From Bacteroidia bacterium (lineage in GTDB: Bacteria > Bacteroidota > Bacteroidia > Flavobacteriales_D > Cryomorphaceae), in contig JAUICL010000001.1 of assembly GCA_030427905.1 (NCBI GenBank), positions 310,001 through 374,000 on the forward strand: DNA of 64,000 nucleotides, in the 5' to 3' direction. Below the pieces are notes generated by a model that saw nothing but the letters and a program-made list of their open reading frames with translations, made no database searches and was not told the origin of the DNA. The translations under genes and the position numbers were made by a program. Below are positions 15,500-23,723 of this stretch, one piece after another. Position 1 is the stretch's first letter, and every line of letters begins with the position of its first letter.

Positions 15500-16387
15500 A
15501 TGAACTTACACGTCTCAGTGCTCATTCCCGCATGGCAAAAGAGCATTAGTGACTTTTTAGGCGAATCTGTAACTATCGAACACATCGGCATTGTAAGCGG
15601 TGGATCGATCAGTGACGCGCACCGGGTCATCACCTCTCACGGGCCCTTTTTCGCCAAACTAAACAATGCCGAAGCCTACCCCAACATGTTTGAAGCCGAA
15701 GCAATTGGTCTCAAGTTTCTAATCGATAGAAGCGCTTTTGATTTGCCAAAGCCCATTGACGTTGGTGAAGAAGGCGATACCCAATGGATACTGACTAGTT
15801 TTATCGAATCGGCTTCAAAAGCCAATGAATACTGGGAAGAGTTTGGCAAACGCCTAGCTCACCTTCACCAAAACACGGCCCCACTCCACGGCTTTGACTC
15901 CGACAACTACTTTGGCTCCCTTGTTCAGCCCAACAAGCAACATAATTCTTGGACCGAGTTCTTCGTAAAAGAAAGACTCGATCCGCAGCTGAAAATTGCC
16001 GTAGACCATGGCCGTATCAATCCCGAAATCTCAAAGAGGTGCCAAAAGCTCTATGCCAAACTAGATGATCTGATTCCTCAGGAAACGCCAGCAGCCCTTC
16101 ACGGCGACTTGTGGACTGGTAATTTCATGACCGGAAATGATGGACATGCCACCATTTTTGACCCAGCCGTTTATTTCGGGCACAGAGAAGTAGACATTGC
16201 TATGAGCCAGCTCTTTGGTTCTTTCGATCAAGCTTTTTACAATTCCTACAATGAAGTAAAACCCTTGGAGCCCGGATGGGAAAAGCGAATTGAAATTTTC
16301 AACCTTTACCCGCTTCTGGCACACGTCAATTTATTTGGAGAAAGTTACGTCAGTCAAGTCAACCATATCCTACGATATTGGTCATAG
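15500..16387 (+). CDS. Fructosamine kinase family protein
   Basis: A 295-residue kinase of the fructosamine-3-kinase/ketosamine kinase family, of the usual length for bacterial members. The nucleotide-binding N-lobe contains VSGGSISDAHRV, the ATP lysine in FFAKLN and a Glu in MFEAEAIGLKFL. The catalytic loop is HGDLWTGN and the metal-binding Asp is in IFDPAVYFGHREVDIAMS. These enzymes phosphorylate sugars attached to protein amines and so remove glycation. It stands alone between the tRNA locus and the sigma factor gene, starting at the ATG at 15500. Confidence 0.9.
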   Translation: MNLHVSVLIPAWQKSISDFLGESVTIEHIGIVSGGSISDAHRVITSHGPFFAKLNNAEAYPNMFEAEAIGLKFLIDRSAFDLPKPIDVGEEGDTQWILTSFIESASKANEYWEEFGKRLAHLHQNTAPLHGFDSDNYFGSLVQPNKQHNSWTEFFVKERLDPQLKIAVDHGRINPEISKRCQKLYAKLDDLIPQETPAALHGDLWTGNFMTGNDGHATIFDPAVYFGHREVDIAMSQLFGSFDQAFYNSYNEVKPLEPGWEKRIEIFNLYPLLAHVNLFGESYVSQVNHILRYWS

Positions 16388-16472
16388 ACCTATCATTTGA
16401 AACGCCCTTTGGGCTGATGAATTTCAGATCAATTGTCAATCGATTGATGCGAAGTGATTACCTTTAAAACTT

Positions 16473-17015
16473 TTGCCAACGACCTTGGGAATTTTTAATA
16501 AGTCAAACCAGAATAAAGAAGAGCTGACGCTCAAAGAGTTCGAAGAAGCATTTGATCTCTATTACACGAGTATTCGAAATTTTCTTTACTTCAAAACTTC
16601 GCAAGAAGGACTTGCCGAGGACGTAGCCCAAGATGCCTTTGTAAAACTCTGGGAAACCAGACATAGCATCAACAAGTCTTCCATTAAATCATACCTCTAC
16701 ACCATCGCAAACAACCTGGCCATAAACCAGCTGAAGCGAGATCAATTGAAATACAAATTTCAAAACCTGCAGGTGGAGAGATCGAATAACGAAACGCCGG
16801 AGTACTTGATGGAAGTCCAAGAATTTGACAAGAAGCTTCAAGATGTGTTAGCGCGAATCCCTGATGGGGCGCGGGAAGTATTCCTCATGAACCGAATTGA
16901 AGGACTAAAATATCACGAGATTGCCGAAAGATTGGGCTTAAGTATGAAGGCCATAGAAAAACGAATGTCAAAGGCATTGTCTATCTTGAGGACGGAGCTG
17001 CATAGAAAAGTATAA
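16473..17015 (+). CDS. ECF-family RNA polymerase sigma factor
   Basis: A 180-residue extracytoplasmic-function sigma factor. Region 2 (about 22-90) contains FEEAFDLYYTSIRNFLYF, LAEDVAQDAFVKLWE and IKSYLYTIANNLAINQLKRD. Region 4 (about 122-172) contains IPDGAREVFLMNRIEGLKYHEIAERLGLSMKAIEKRM-type helix-turn-helix sequence. The start is a TTG (16473), with another TTG at 16485; no ATG precedes region 2. A TACCTTTA sequence at about 16459 may be the -7 box. It is the first gene of a FecIR-type operon: the anti-sigma gene follows with a 1-base overlap. Confidence 0.92.
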   Translation: MPTTLGIFNKSNQNKEELTLKEFEEAFDLYYTSIRNFLYFKTSQEGLAEDVAQDAFVKLWETRHSINKSSIKSYLYTIANNLAINQLKRDQLKYKFQNLQVERSNNETPEYLMEVQEFDKKLQDVLARIPDGAREVFLMNRIEGLKYHEIAERLGLSMKAIEKRMSKALSILRTELHRKV

Positions 17016-17863
17016 TGACTGAAGGGAACGACATAGAGAGCAGAATAGACGAGGCCATTTCGAATTTGAAAATGCCGTTTTCGGATTCATCTACGGCCGA
17101 TGCCAAGGAGAAGTTGATGATGATGGCAGAAGAGTCTCAACCGGTATTCTCGATCAACCGCCGTCAGAAGGTGACGTGGTGGCAAGTAGCTGCAGCAGTG
17201 GCTTTGCTCATTGCTCTGCCGTTTTCGCTTTATATGGTGGGAAATGTTTCACACACCAATGGTTCTAATATCGCCGTAGCGCACACCCTGCCTGACGGTT
17301 CTCAAATTACCTTAAACCCTGGCTCAAAAGTAGATTACAACACCATGCTGTGGTGGCGATCTAGAAAGGTAAACTTTGAAGGGAAAGGCTATTTTGTAGT
17401 CAATCCTGGAAATGAGTTTAAAGTAAAGTCCCCTCATGGCGAAGTGCAGGTTTACGGGACGGAATTCACCGTTTGGGCCGACGACAACGATCTTTGGGTA
17501 CACTGCTCTGAAGGGTCGGTAGGTGTGACGCACGCCGATACTGAAATCAAATTGACCAAAGGTGAGTATACCGCGTGCAATGATGGAGAACTGAGAGCAA
17601 AGTGTAAACTTGCACACAAGGGCTTTTACAAGCCCAGAGAGCGCGGCGATGTTCTAGAATTTGAAAACACTCCTTTTTCTGCAGTAATCCAGGAGCTAGA
17701 GCACGTTTTTGAAACAGAAATATCCTACACACTCGATCATCGCTTAAATTATTCAGGATCGCTGCAAAGCGAAAACATGATGGAAAGTCTCGATATTCTC
17801 TGTCAAACATTTGGAGCCAAGTTTGAAGCCAAGCCCGATGGCTCCATTTCCATATCGGAATGA
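17015..17863 (+). CDS. FecR-family anti-sigma factor
   Basis: A 282-residue inner-membrane anti-sigma regulator. The cytoplasmic N-terminus (1-50) is expected to bind the sigma factor encoded just upstream. One membrane helix lies at about 52-71 (VAAAVALLIALPFSLYMV). The periplasmic FecR domain (about 85-185, LPDGSQITLNPGSKVDY) is followed by a DUF4974 domain (about 208-280, FENTPFSAVIQELEHVF). It overlaps the sigma gene by 1 base and the TonB receptor gene by 4 bases, so translation is probably coupled. It should relay a signal from the STN domain of the receptor. Confidence 0.93.
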   Translation: MTEGNDIESRIDEAISNLKMPFSDSSTADAKEKLMMMAEESQPVFSINRRQKVTWWQVAAAVALLIALPFSLYMVGNVSHTNGSNIAVAHTLPDGSQITLNPGSKVDYNTMLWWRSRKVNFEGKGYFVVNPGNEFKVKSPHGEVQVYGTEFTVWADDNDLWVHCSEGSVGVTHADTEIKLTKGEYTACNDGELRAKCKLAHKGFYKPRERGDVLEFENTPFSAVIQELEHVFETEISYTLDHRLNYSGSLQSENMMESLDILCQTFGAKFEAKPDGSISISE

Positions 17864-20472
17864 TGCGGTGGTGGCTGTTTCTCTTTATATCGCTTTACTC
17901 TACCGCAACTTGGGCGCAAACTGATCCCGATTTTCAAAAGTATACTGGTACATCCCTACTCGACGCCATTTCATCGCTTGATGACTATGAGGGAATTGCA
18001 TTTTCCTACAACCCCGATTTAATTGCCAATTTCAAAGTCCCTGATATTCCAGAAAATGTCAATTCAGTTGATGCATTCTTGACTATAGCGCTCAAGAAAA
18101 CTGGACTCTCCTTCAAAGTAATCAGCGGTACCTACGTGATTTTCTCAAAATCAATTGAGAGAAAAGAACGCTCTATCTCGGGAGTGGTGCGTGACAAATG
18201 GACCAAGGAAGCCCTCCCCTACGCTACAATCAAGGTGAAAAACTCGAGTCTCTCGACCATTTCCAACACCGACGGAAAATTCTCCATACTCTCCATCCCT
18301 GCTGAAGCCGACAGCATTCAGGTAAGCTACATCGGCTACAAACCCCAAACCGTGCCTATTAGAGGAGCTACCACAAGCACGTATATCTCAGTAGAAATGG
18401 AGCCGCAGCAACGCAATTTGCCATCAGTTGAAATCACAGCTCGGGTTGAAAAACTCATCGAACTTGACAAGAAGCCAAGCCAACTAACATTTAACCCGGC
18501 GCAGCTATCCAAAATTCCGAGTCTGGGTGAGACCGATCTGTTTTCAGCCCTTCGCAAACTCCCAGGCATAGCTGGAGCACAAGACGCCGAATCGGGACTA
18601 CGGCTTCGAGGTGGTGAATCAGATCAAACACTGGTTTTATTTGATGGAATCACCGTTTACCACGTCGATCATTTCTTTGGCTTTTTAAGCGCGTTCAACT
18701 CCAACGTGGTGAAGAATATCCAGGTGTACAAAGGAGGAGCTCCTGCCAAATACGGTGGCCGTGCTGCAGGGGTAGTTGACATAACAGGTATAGATGGAAA
18801 TAAAGTTAACCCCAGTGTCACCATGGAAGCCAACCTACTGAGTGCGAACATGCTCGTAGAGCTGCCCATGGCCGATGAAAAGGCATCGTTGGTTGTTGGG
18901 TTTCGTCGCGCTTATACCGATGTGATCCAGACAAATGCATACCAAAAAATGTTCAACAACATCTTTAACTCGAGTTTGCCAAATACCGATCAAAATGTAG
19001 ATGTTTTTGATGGAGATGATGATCCCGTGTACAGCTATTACGATCTCAACGCCAAATTCAATTTCAAACCCACTGAAAAGGATGCTTTCTCCTTGAACTA
19101 CTACCAAGGGGCTGATGATGTACAAATCACCTTTCGTGGAAATTTTGAAAATTTGGAGCGCATCTCAAATGATGACACCAAATGGGGAAACCGCGGCGGC
19201 TCAGTGAAGTGGTCTAGAAAGTGGAACAAGCGTTGGTTCACCTATTTGAATCTCGGAAAGTCGAACTACAGAAGCGACCTCCGTGCCGAAGAATCCTTTT
19301 TTAGAGTCGATGATGGCGTTCTCCTAAGCCAACTCTTTTTCGATCAGCGTGTTGATGTTTCCGATTTGACTTTGAGGTTTGACAATACCTGGGAAGCTAG
19401 CAAGAACACAAAACTCGATTTTGGGTACTGGGCTACCGAAAACAAAATAAGCCTTCAGGCTCAGAATCAGATTGCCATCCTACAAGACTCACTTCAAGAG
19501 GCCACAACCAATGCCTTCTACGCTGATGTATCGCAGCGGCTTGGGCGCTTTGATATTACAGGTGGGCTCCGGGCAACGATTTACTCCAATTCGGATGAAG
19601 TCTTTGTAGACCCGAGATTATCGGCAACCTACAGCATAAACGAGTTTCTGACCGCCAAAGCTGCCTATGGAATACACCGACAAATGATCAGAAGGCTCAA
19701 CGAGCGGAGTCTCTACCTGAGTATTCCAGAAACCTGGACTTTGGCCAGCGATGAGACTGTCCCGATACTGAGAAGCGACCACTACATCGGAGGAGCTACC
19801 TTTCAAAGAGCTGGGTGGACTATCGATCTTGAAGGATTTCATAAGGACGAGTCAGGTACAGTGGAATACCTATACCCTGAGTTTGGGAGCCCTGTGGGAA
19901 ACCTAGATCAATTCGCCATTGGTGGTGAACGAAAAATTTGGGGGCTGGAGTTCATGACAAAATACAAACGCAAGAATCACGGCATTCTAGTAGGATACAC
20001 GTATATAGACGCTCAATCGCGATATGACGAGGTGAACAATGGCGCGTATTTTACAAGCTCAGGGATATCAGAACACGAACTGAACTTAGTCTATAGCTTT
20101 GAGCACAAGCGCTGGGACTTTTCTGCAGCATTTGTCCTGGCTAGTGGTACGCCATACACCCCAGTGCTTGGGACTTTTGTGGTCACTCTTCCCTCGGGTG
20201 AGCAAGAGCAATTTATTAGCCTGGGGCAAATCAATTCTGCCAGGCTAGACATGTATCAGCGGTTGGATGTAGAGGGATCTTATACCGTTCCGCTCAAAAA
20301 AGGTACGCTCGAAATGGGTGTTTCGGTCTACAACCTTTACGACAATCAAAGTGTAAAATTCATCGACTACTTCGAGATTCCGATAGAAGGCACCGCGTTT
20401 TACACTTTGGGAAGAAAAAACGTCTACACCTTAGGGATAACCCCTTCCATCTTTGTAAAACTTCGGATATGA
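17860..20472 (+). CDS. TonB-dependent receptor with STN and carboxypeptidase-regulatory domains
   Basis: An 870-residue outer-membrane receptor. It has a signal peptide (1-20, ending WAQ), an STN signalling domain (about 30-100), a CarboxypepD_reg-like domain (about 103-180, ISGVVRDKWTKEALPYATI), a plug (about 215-320, RLRGGESDQTLVLFDGITVY and GGRAAGVVDI) and a TonB barrel to the C-terminus (ending VKLRI). The STN domain and the adjoining sigma/FecR genes indicate a receptor that both imports a ligand and signals its presence. No SusD homologue follows, so a polysaccharide locus is not supported; the substrate is unknown. It overlaps both neighbours by 4 bases. Confidence 0.94.
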   Translation: MMRWWLFLFISLYSTATWAQTDPDFQKYTGTSLLDAISSLDDYEGIAFSYNPDLIANFKVPDIPENVNSVDAFLTIALKKTGLSFKVISGTYVIFSKSIERKERSISGVVRDKWTKEALPYATIKVKNSSLSTISNTDGKFSILSIPAEADSIQVSYIGYKPQTVPIRGATTSTYISVEMEPQQRNLPSVEITARVEKLIELDKKPSQLTFNPAQLSKIPSLGETDLFSALRKLPGIAGAQDAESGLRLRGGESDQTLVLFDGITVYHVDHFFGFLSAFNSNVVKNIQVYKGGAPAKYGGRAAGVVDITGIDGNKVNPSVTMEANLLSANMLVELPMADEKASLVVGFRRAYTDVIQTNAYQKMFNNIFNSSLPNTDQNVDVFDGDDDPVYSYYDLNAKFNFKPTEKDAFSLNYYQGADDVQITFRGNFENLERISNDDTKWGNRGGSVKWSRKWNKRWFTYLNLGKSNYRSDLRAEESFFRVDDGVLLSQLFFDQRVDVSDLTLRFDNTWEASKNTKLDFGYWATENKISLQAQNQIAILQDSLQEATTNAFYADVSQRLGRFDITGGLRATIYSNSDEVFVDPRLSATYSINEFLTAKAAYGIHRQMIRRLNERSLYLSIPETWTLASDETVPILRSDHYIGGATFQRAGWTIDLEGFHKDESGTVEYLYPEFGSPVGNLDQFAIGGERKIWGLEFMTKYKRKNHGILVGYTYIDAQSRYDEVNNGAYFTSSGISEHELNLVYSFEHKRWDFSAAFVLASGTPYTPVLGTFVVTLPSGEQEQFISLGQINSARLDMYQRLDVEGSYTVPLKKGTLEMGVSVYNLYDNQSVKFIDYFEIPIEGTAFYTLGRKNVYTLGITPSIFVKLRI

Positions 20473-21257
20473 GAGCAAAAGAAGTTTATACTTATCTATT
20501 TCTGGGCTTGGCAATTGCATTGGCTAGTTGCTCTGATCCTGATGAAACGAACCCCTTATCTACCGTAGATGGCATTTCTATTGAAGGATTTCTCTTCGCT
20601 GGTGAGCCAATCGATAGCCTGGTGATCAAGCAAATTGATCCCGAGGGAAGTGCCATTGGCCATTCAATCGACATTGAAGACGTGTTTCTTAAGCAAGGAG
20701 ATCAATACATTAGCCTCGTGGAGCACCCCGATCGGAAGGGGCACTATTTTCAAGCAGATTCTTCAGCATACTTTAAGCAAACAGATAAAAGGGTATCCCT
20801 AAAAGTTCTCATCCAAGGAGAGCAGTATTCATTTTCTTCTAGGTTTCCAGACTCCTTATCCAATCTGAGCATTTCATCGAGCGAGATTGCGCTCACTCCC
20901 GAGAGGCCAGACTCCGTTTTGGCCAGATTATCGTGGGATCCCGTTCCTGGGGCTACAGGGTATTGCATTTTTGTCCGCGCCATGGGTTACGATTGCTTTC
21001 CAGTTGGTGGTTTGGGCAGCAATAGTCAAACAGCGCTCTACCGCATTCACAGCGAAAATCAAGTATCTCTTAAGAGCTCTGACTTTACACACTACGGCTC
21101 CTACTCATTATACGTCACAGCAATCAACGCCGATTACGCGCAGTACTATCAGGGCAGTGTACACGCACCGCTCATTGCTGCCGGCGATGCTCCCTATGCT
21201 TTTTGGGGCCTATTTACTGCTTTTAATGGGGAAGCAATCCAAGTACATGTGAAATAA
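20469..21257 (+). CDS. Lipoprotein encoded with the TonB receptor, DUF4249-like
   Basis: A 262-residue predicted lipoprotein. The signal sequence ends in the lipobox ALASC (Cys21). The mature part has beta-sandwich character and a fibronectin-III-like segment near residues 155-180 (ARLSWDPVPGATGYCIFV). DUF4249 lipoproteins commonly accompany STN-containing TonB receptors in Bacteroidota, and length and position fit, but the assignment is tentative. It overlaps the receptor gene by 4 bases and is probably an accessory surface or periplasmic partner of the receptor. Confidence 0.8.
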   Translation: MRAKEVYTYLFLGLAIALASCSDPDETNPLSTVDGISIEGFLFAGEPIDSLVIKQIDPEGSAIGHSIDIEDVFLKQGDQYISLVEHPDRKGHYFQADSSAYFKQTDKRVSLKVLIQGEQYSFSSRFPDSLSNLSISSSEIALTPERPDSVLARLSWDPVPGATGYCIFVRAMGYDCFPVGGLGSNSQTALYRIHSENQVSLKSSDFTHYGSYSLYVTAINADYAQYYQGSVHAPLIAAGDAPYAFWGLFTAFNGEAIQVHVK

Positions 21258-21340
21258 TTTTTCTCTCAGGGTAGGGAAAAGAAAAGTGCATCTGTAATAG
21301 GGGTGTTAAACGACCAAAGCACCACTTAAAAAAGATTGCA

Positions 21341-22192
21341 TTGAGCGAGAAGGACCAATTTGAAAGAAATATTGATCTCTGTCTAAGCGCAGATCGGATT
21401 TCATTCCAAAAGTCGCAAGAAGCGGCTTGGTTAGAGGTAGAGGAGCGTCTCCATAAAGCCGAAGTCATCGAAGTTGATTTTACTTCGAGAAAGCCCTGGA
21501 CAAAATGGGCTGTGGCAGCTTCAGTCGCGGTGGTAACTATGCTTACTACTGCTGGAGTCTATCAGATGAACGAAAAGGGTGTAGCATCCACCAATGAGCT
21601 TGCTCAAATGCTGCTTCCAGATGGATCTGAAGTGACTCTGAACAAGCACTCGGTGGCATCCTTCAACAGCCTTGGCTGGAAAATGTCCAGAGAAGTTGAG
21701 TTGAAATCTGGTGAAGCATTTTTCGATGTCAAAAAAGGAAGCACCTTCACCGTAGAAACGCCAAAAGTCGATGTACAGGTTTTAGGTACTTCGTTTGACA
21801 TCAGTGTAGAAGATGATCGGGTTGAAGTTTCGTGTAAAACGGGGCTGGTAAGTGTACAGCAGGACGAGAGAGAATTAGTGCAGCTTACCCCAGGAATGAA
21901 AGTGACCGTGTTTGAAACCGGCTTTGATATCCAAACCCTTTCGCCAGATCGGATTGCCGATTGGACCGACGGTTCCTACCAGTTTGATCGCGTGTCAGTG
22001 CAGGAAGTATTTCAAGTTCTCGGAAAAGAGAAAAATGTAGAAATCATCCTGCCGACTGATCTAGAAATGAATTACAGTGGTGAGTTTAAATCGAGCCAAC
22101 CACTTTCTGAAATATTAGAAACTATCTGTAAGCCACTAAACTTGACTTACAAGTTAAATGAGAAAGAAAGCAGAGTAAGAATTAAAAAATAA
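21341..22192 (+). CDS. Second FecR-family anti-sigma factor, without an adjacent sigma gene
   Basis: A 283-residue FecR homologue: short cytoplasmic N-terminus (1-55), membrane helix at about 60-80 (WAVAASVAVVTMLTTAGVY), FecR domain (about 92-180, LPDGSEVTLNKHSVASFNSLGW) and DUF4974 domain (about 205-282, YQFDRVSVQEVFQVL). The start is a TTG at 21341; no ATG precedes the conserved region. It has the same layout as the FecR at 17015 but clearly different sequence, so it is an old paralogue. No sigma gene or receptor lies next to it. A 46-codon ORF follows 7 bases later. Its partner sigma factor may be the one at 16473 or one elsewhere. Confidence 0.88.
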   Translation: MSEKDQFERNIDLCLSADRISFQKSQEAAWLEVEERLHKAEVIEVDFTSRKPWTKWAVAASVAVVTMLTTAGVYQMNEKGVASTNELAQMLLPDGSEVTLNKHSVASFNSLGWKMSREVELKSGEAFFDVKKGSTFTVETPKVDVQVLGTSFDISVEDDRVEVSCKTGLVSVQQDERELVQLTPGMKVTVFETGFDIQTLSPDRIADWTDGSYQFDRVSVQEVFQVLGKEKNVEIILPTDLEMNYSGEFKSSQPLSEILETICKPLNLTYKLNEKESRVRIKK

Positions 22193-22199
22193 TAGAGCC

Positions 22200-22340
22200 A
22201 TGTTAAAGGAACTTAACAAGATCAGAATGAACATCAAGTCAAACAAGATCTACGGAGGAATGACCCCTTTGTGGGATGAATACTACGTGAAGGCTCAGAA
22301 TAAGAAATTCAAGAACAAATGGGATAAGATGAAGAAGTAG
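22200..22340 (+). CDS. Small basic protein (46 residues), unknown
   Basis: An ATG at 22200, 7 bases after the stop of the second FecR gene, opens 46 codons ending TAG at 22340. The product is very lysine-rich (12 Lys, 1 Arg against 4 acidic residues), has no signal peptide or membrane helix, and has two aromatic patches (PLWDEYYV and KWDKMKK). A terminator follows at 22404. The tight spacing to FecR and the single terminator suggest co-transcription. No family is recognised. It may be a real small protein or a chance ORF; spacing, composition and a clean end argue for a gene. Confidence 0.5.
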   Translation: MLKELNKIRMNIKSNKIYGGMTPLWDEYYVKAQNKKFKNKWDKMKK

Positions 22341-22403
22341 TAGGCTATGCTACTCTTCTACTGATTTGAAATCCACCAGTTCGCACCTTTTTGGGTTAAG
22401 GTT

Positions 22404-22450
22404 AATGACCTGGGCACTTGGCTATGAGTGTCCGGGTCATTCTCTTTTAT
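22404..22450 (+). terminator. Long-stem terminator after the FecR/small-ORF unit
   Basis: AATGACCTGGGCACT and AGTGTCCGGGTCATT form a 15-bp stem with two G-T pairs and loop TGGCTATG, followed by CTCTTTTATA. It ends the 21341-22340 unit and faces the converging RidA-like gene, which stops at 22458. Confidence 0.75.
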
Positions 22451-22457
22451 ACCATCT

Positions 22458-22883
22458 CTAATCAATGGTTGCGATACACTTCAGTTCGATGGCTATCGGT
22501 GTAGGCAAACAATTGATTTCACATGTGGTTCTACACGGCTGATTGTCTTTAAAATACTCTGCGTATATGCGGTTGTAAGTCTTAAAATCGTCTTTCATAT
22601 TGGTGAGAAAGACGGTGACATCAACCAACTTATCCCAAGACGATCCAGAGGCTTCCAGGATGAGTTTGATATTCTTAAAAACCGAATGACATTGAGCTTC
22701 GATGTCGTAACTCAAAATATTTCCATCTGCATCGAGCTCCACTCCAGGAATCTTTTTGGTGCCCCGTTCTCTAGGCCCAACTCCACTCAAGAACAAAAGG
22801 TTTCCGACCTTGCGCGCGTGTGGGTATAATCCCACCGGCTCTGGAGCCTTCTCCGAATTGAATTTACTGTTGTCAGCTGTCAT
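22458..22883 (-). CDS. RidA-family deaminase, probable 2-aminomuconate deaminase
   Basis: A 141-residue RidA/YjgF/UK114-family protein. Conserved stretches are KVGNLLFLSGVGPR, AQCHSVFKNIKLILEASGSSWDKLVDVTVFL, the ligand-binding Arg in CRTTCEINCLP, and IAIELKCIA at the end. Plain RidA proteins are about 125-130 residues. The N-terminal APEPVGLYPHAR and the internal insert RERGTKKIPGVELDADGN resemble 2-aminomuconate deaminases of the kynurenine route, which release ammonia from 2-aminomuconate. That role is inferred from these features and from the aldehyde dehydrogenase and 3-hydroxyanthranilate dioxygenase in the window. It lies downstream of sdhB but is separated from it by a terminator. Confidence 0.83.
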   Translation of the reverse strand: MTADNSKFNSEKAPEPVGLYPHARKVGNLLFLSGVGPRERGTKKIPGVELDADGNILSYDIEAQCHSVFKNIKLILEASGSSWDKLVDVTVFLTNMKDDFKTYNRIYAEYFKDNQPCRTTCEINCLPTPIAIELKCIATID

Positions 22884-22896
22884 TTCATTTTGGTTT

Positions 22897-22921
22897 AAAA
22901 AAGCCCCGCAACTGCGAGGCT
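22897..22921 (-). terminator. Intrinsic terminator of the sdhCAB operon
   Basis: Read leftward, AGCCTCGCA-GT-TGCGGGGCT (with one T-G pair) is followed by six T. It lies 23 bases after the sdhB stop codon and before the RidA-like gene. Confidence 0.85.
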
Positions 22922-22944
22922 CATTCTTAAAAAAATACTCTGCT

Positions 22945-23697
22945 TTACTTTCCAGGCGAAACTGTGGCCTTGAGATATTCGCGGTTCATTCTCGAAATGT
23001 TCTCTAGCGATATTCCCTTTGGACACTCGGCTTCACATGCACCTGTAACCGTACAGGCTCCAAACCCTTCGTGATCCATTTGCTCGACCATATTCTTCAC
23101 GCGCTCTTCGGCTTCAACCTTACCCTGTGGTAAAAGGCTAAGCTGCGACACCTTAGCTGAAACAAACAGCATTGCAGAAGCGTTTTTACACGCTGCTACA
23201 CAGGCACCACACCCGATACATGTCGCTGCATCAAATGCTTCGTCCGCATCTTCTTTCGGAATTGGAATGGCGTTGGCATCGATGGTATTTCCGCTGGTGT
23301 TTACAGAAACATAACCACCTGCCTGAATGATGCGATCGAAAGCCGATCGATCTACCATCAAATCCTTAATTACAGGGAAGGCCTTGGCTCTCCACGGTTC
23401 AATAAACACCGTTTCACCGTCTTTGAATGAACGCATGTGAAGCTGACACGTTGTAGTCCGATTCATCGGGCCGTGCGGCTCACCATTTATGTAAAGGCTA
23501 CATGCTCCACAGATACCCTCGCGACAGTCGTGATCAAACGCGATTGGTTCATCACCTTCAGCTACCAGCTTTTCGTTCAACACGTCCAACATCTCCAAAA
23601 ATGACATCTCTTCGCTTATGTCTTTCACATCATAAGCAACAATCTCACCTTTGCTGTTGGCATCCTTTTGTCTCCAAACTTTGAGTGTTAAGTTCAT
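22945..23697 (-). CDS. sdhB: Succinate dehydrogenase/fumarate reductase iron-sulfur subunit
   Basis: A 250-residue iron-sulfur subunit that passes electrons from the flavoprotein to the membrane quinone site. The [2Fe-2S] motif is in [15 protein letters not shown] (about residues 58-69). The second domain has [15 protein letters not shown] (about 139-153) and [16 protein letters not shown] for the remaining two clusters. It is the third gene of the leftward sdhCAB operon and ends 23 bases before a terminator. Such B-type enzymes may work as succinate dehydrogenase or fumarate reductase; an aerobic TCA-cycle role is likely but inferred. Confidence 0.96.
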   Translation of the reverse strand: MNLTLKVWRQKDANSKGEIVAYDVKDISEEMSFLEMLDVLNEKLVAEGDEPIAFDHDCREGICGACSLYINGEPHGPMNRTTTCQLHMRSFKDGETVFIEPWRAKAFPVIKDLMVDRSAFDRIIQAGGYVSVNTSGNTIDANAIPIPKEDADEAFDAATCIGCGACVAACKNASAMLFVSAKVSQLSLLPQGKVEAEERVKNMVEQMDHEGFGACTVTGACEAECPKGISLENISRMNREYLKATVSPGK

Positions 23698-23723
23698 ATC
23701 CTTATGCTTTAACCGCGCTGGGC

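Noticed and set aside
17860-21257. Polysaccharide utilisation locus
   Set aside because: The TonB receptor lacks a SusD partner and no glycoside hydrolase is present; the lipoprotein is DUF4249-like.
22428-22829. 133-codon open frame antisense to the RidA-like gene
   Set aside because: Shadow frame overlapping a conserved gene and a terminator.
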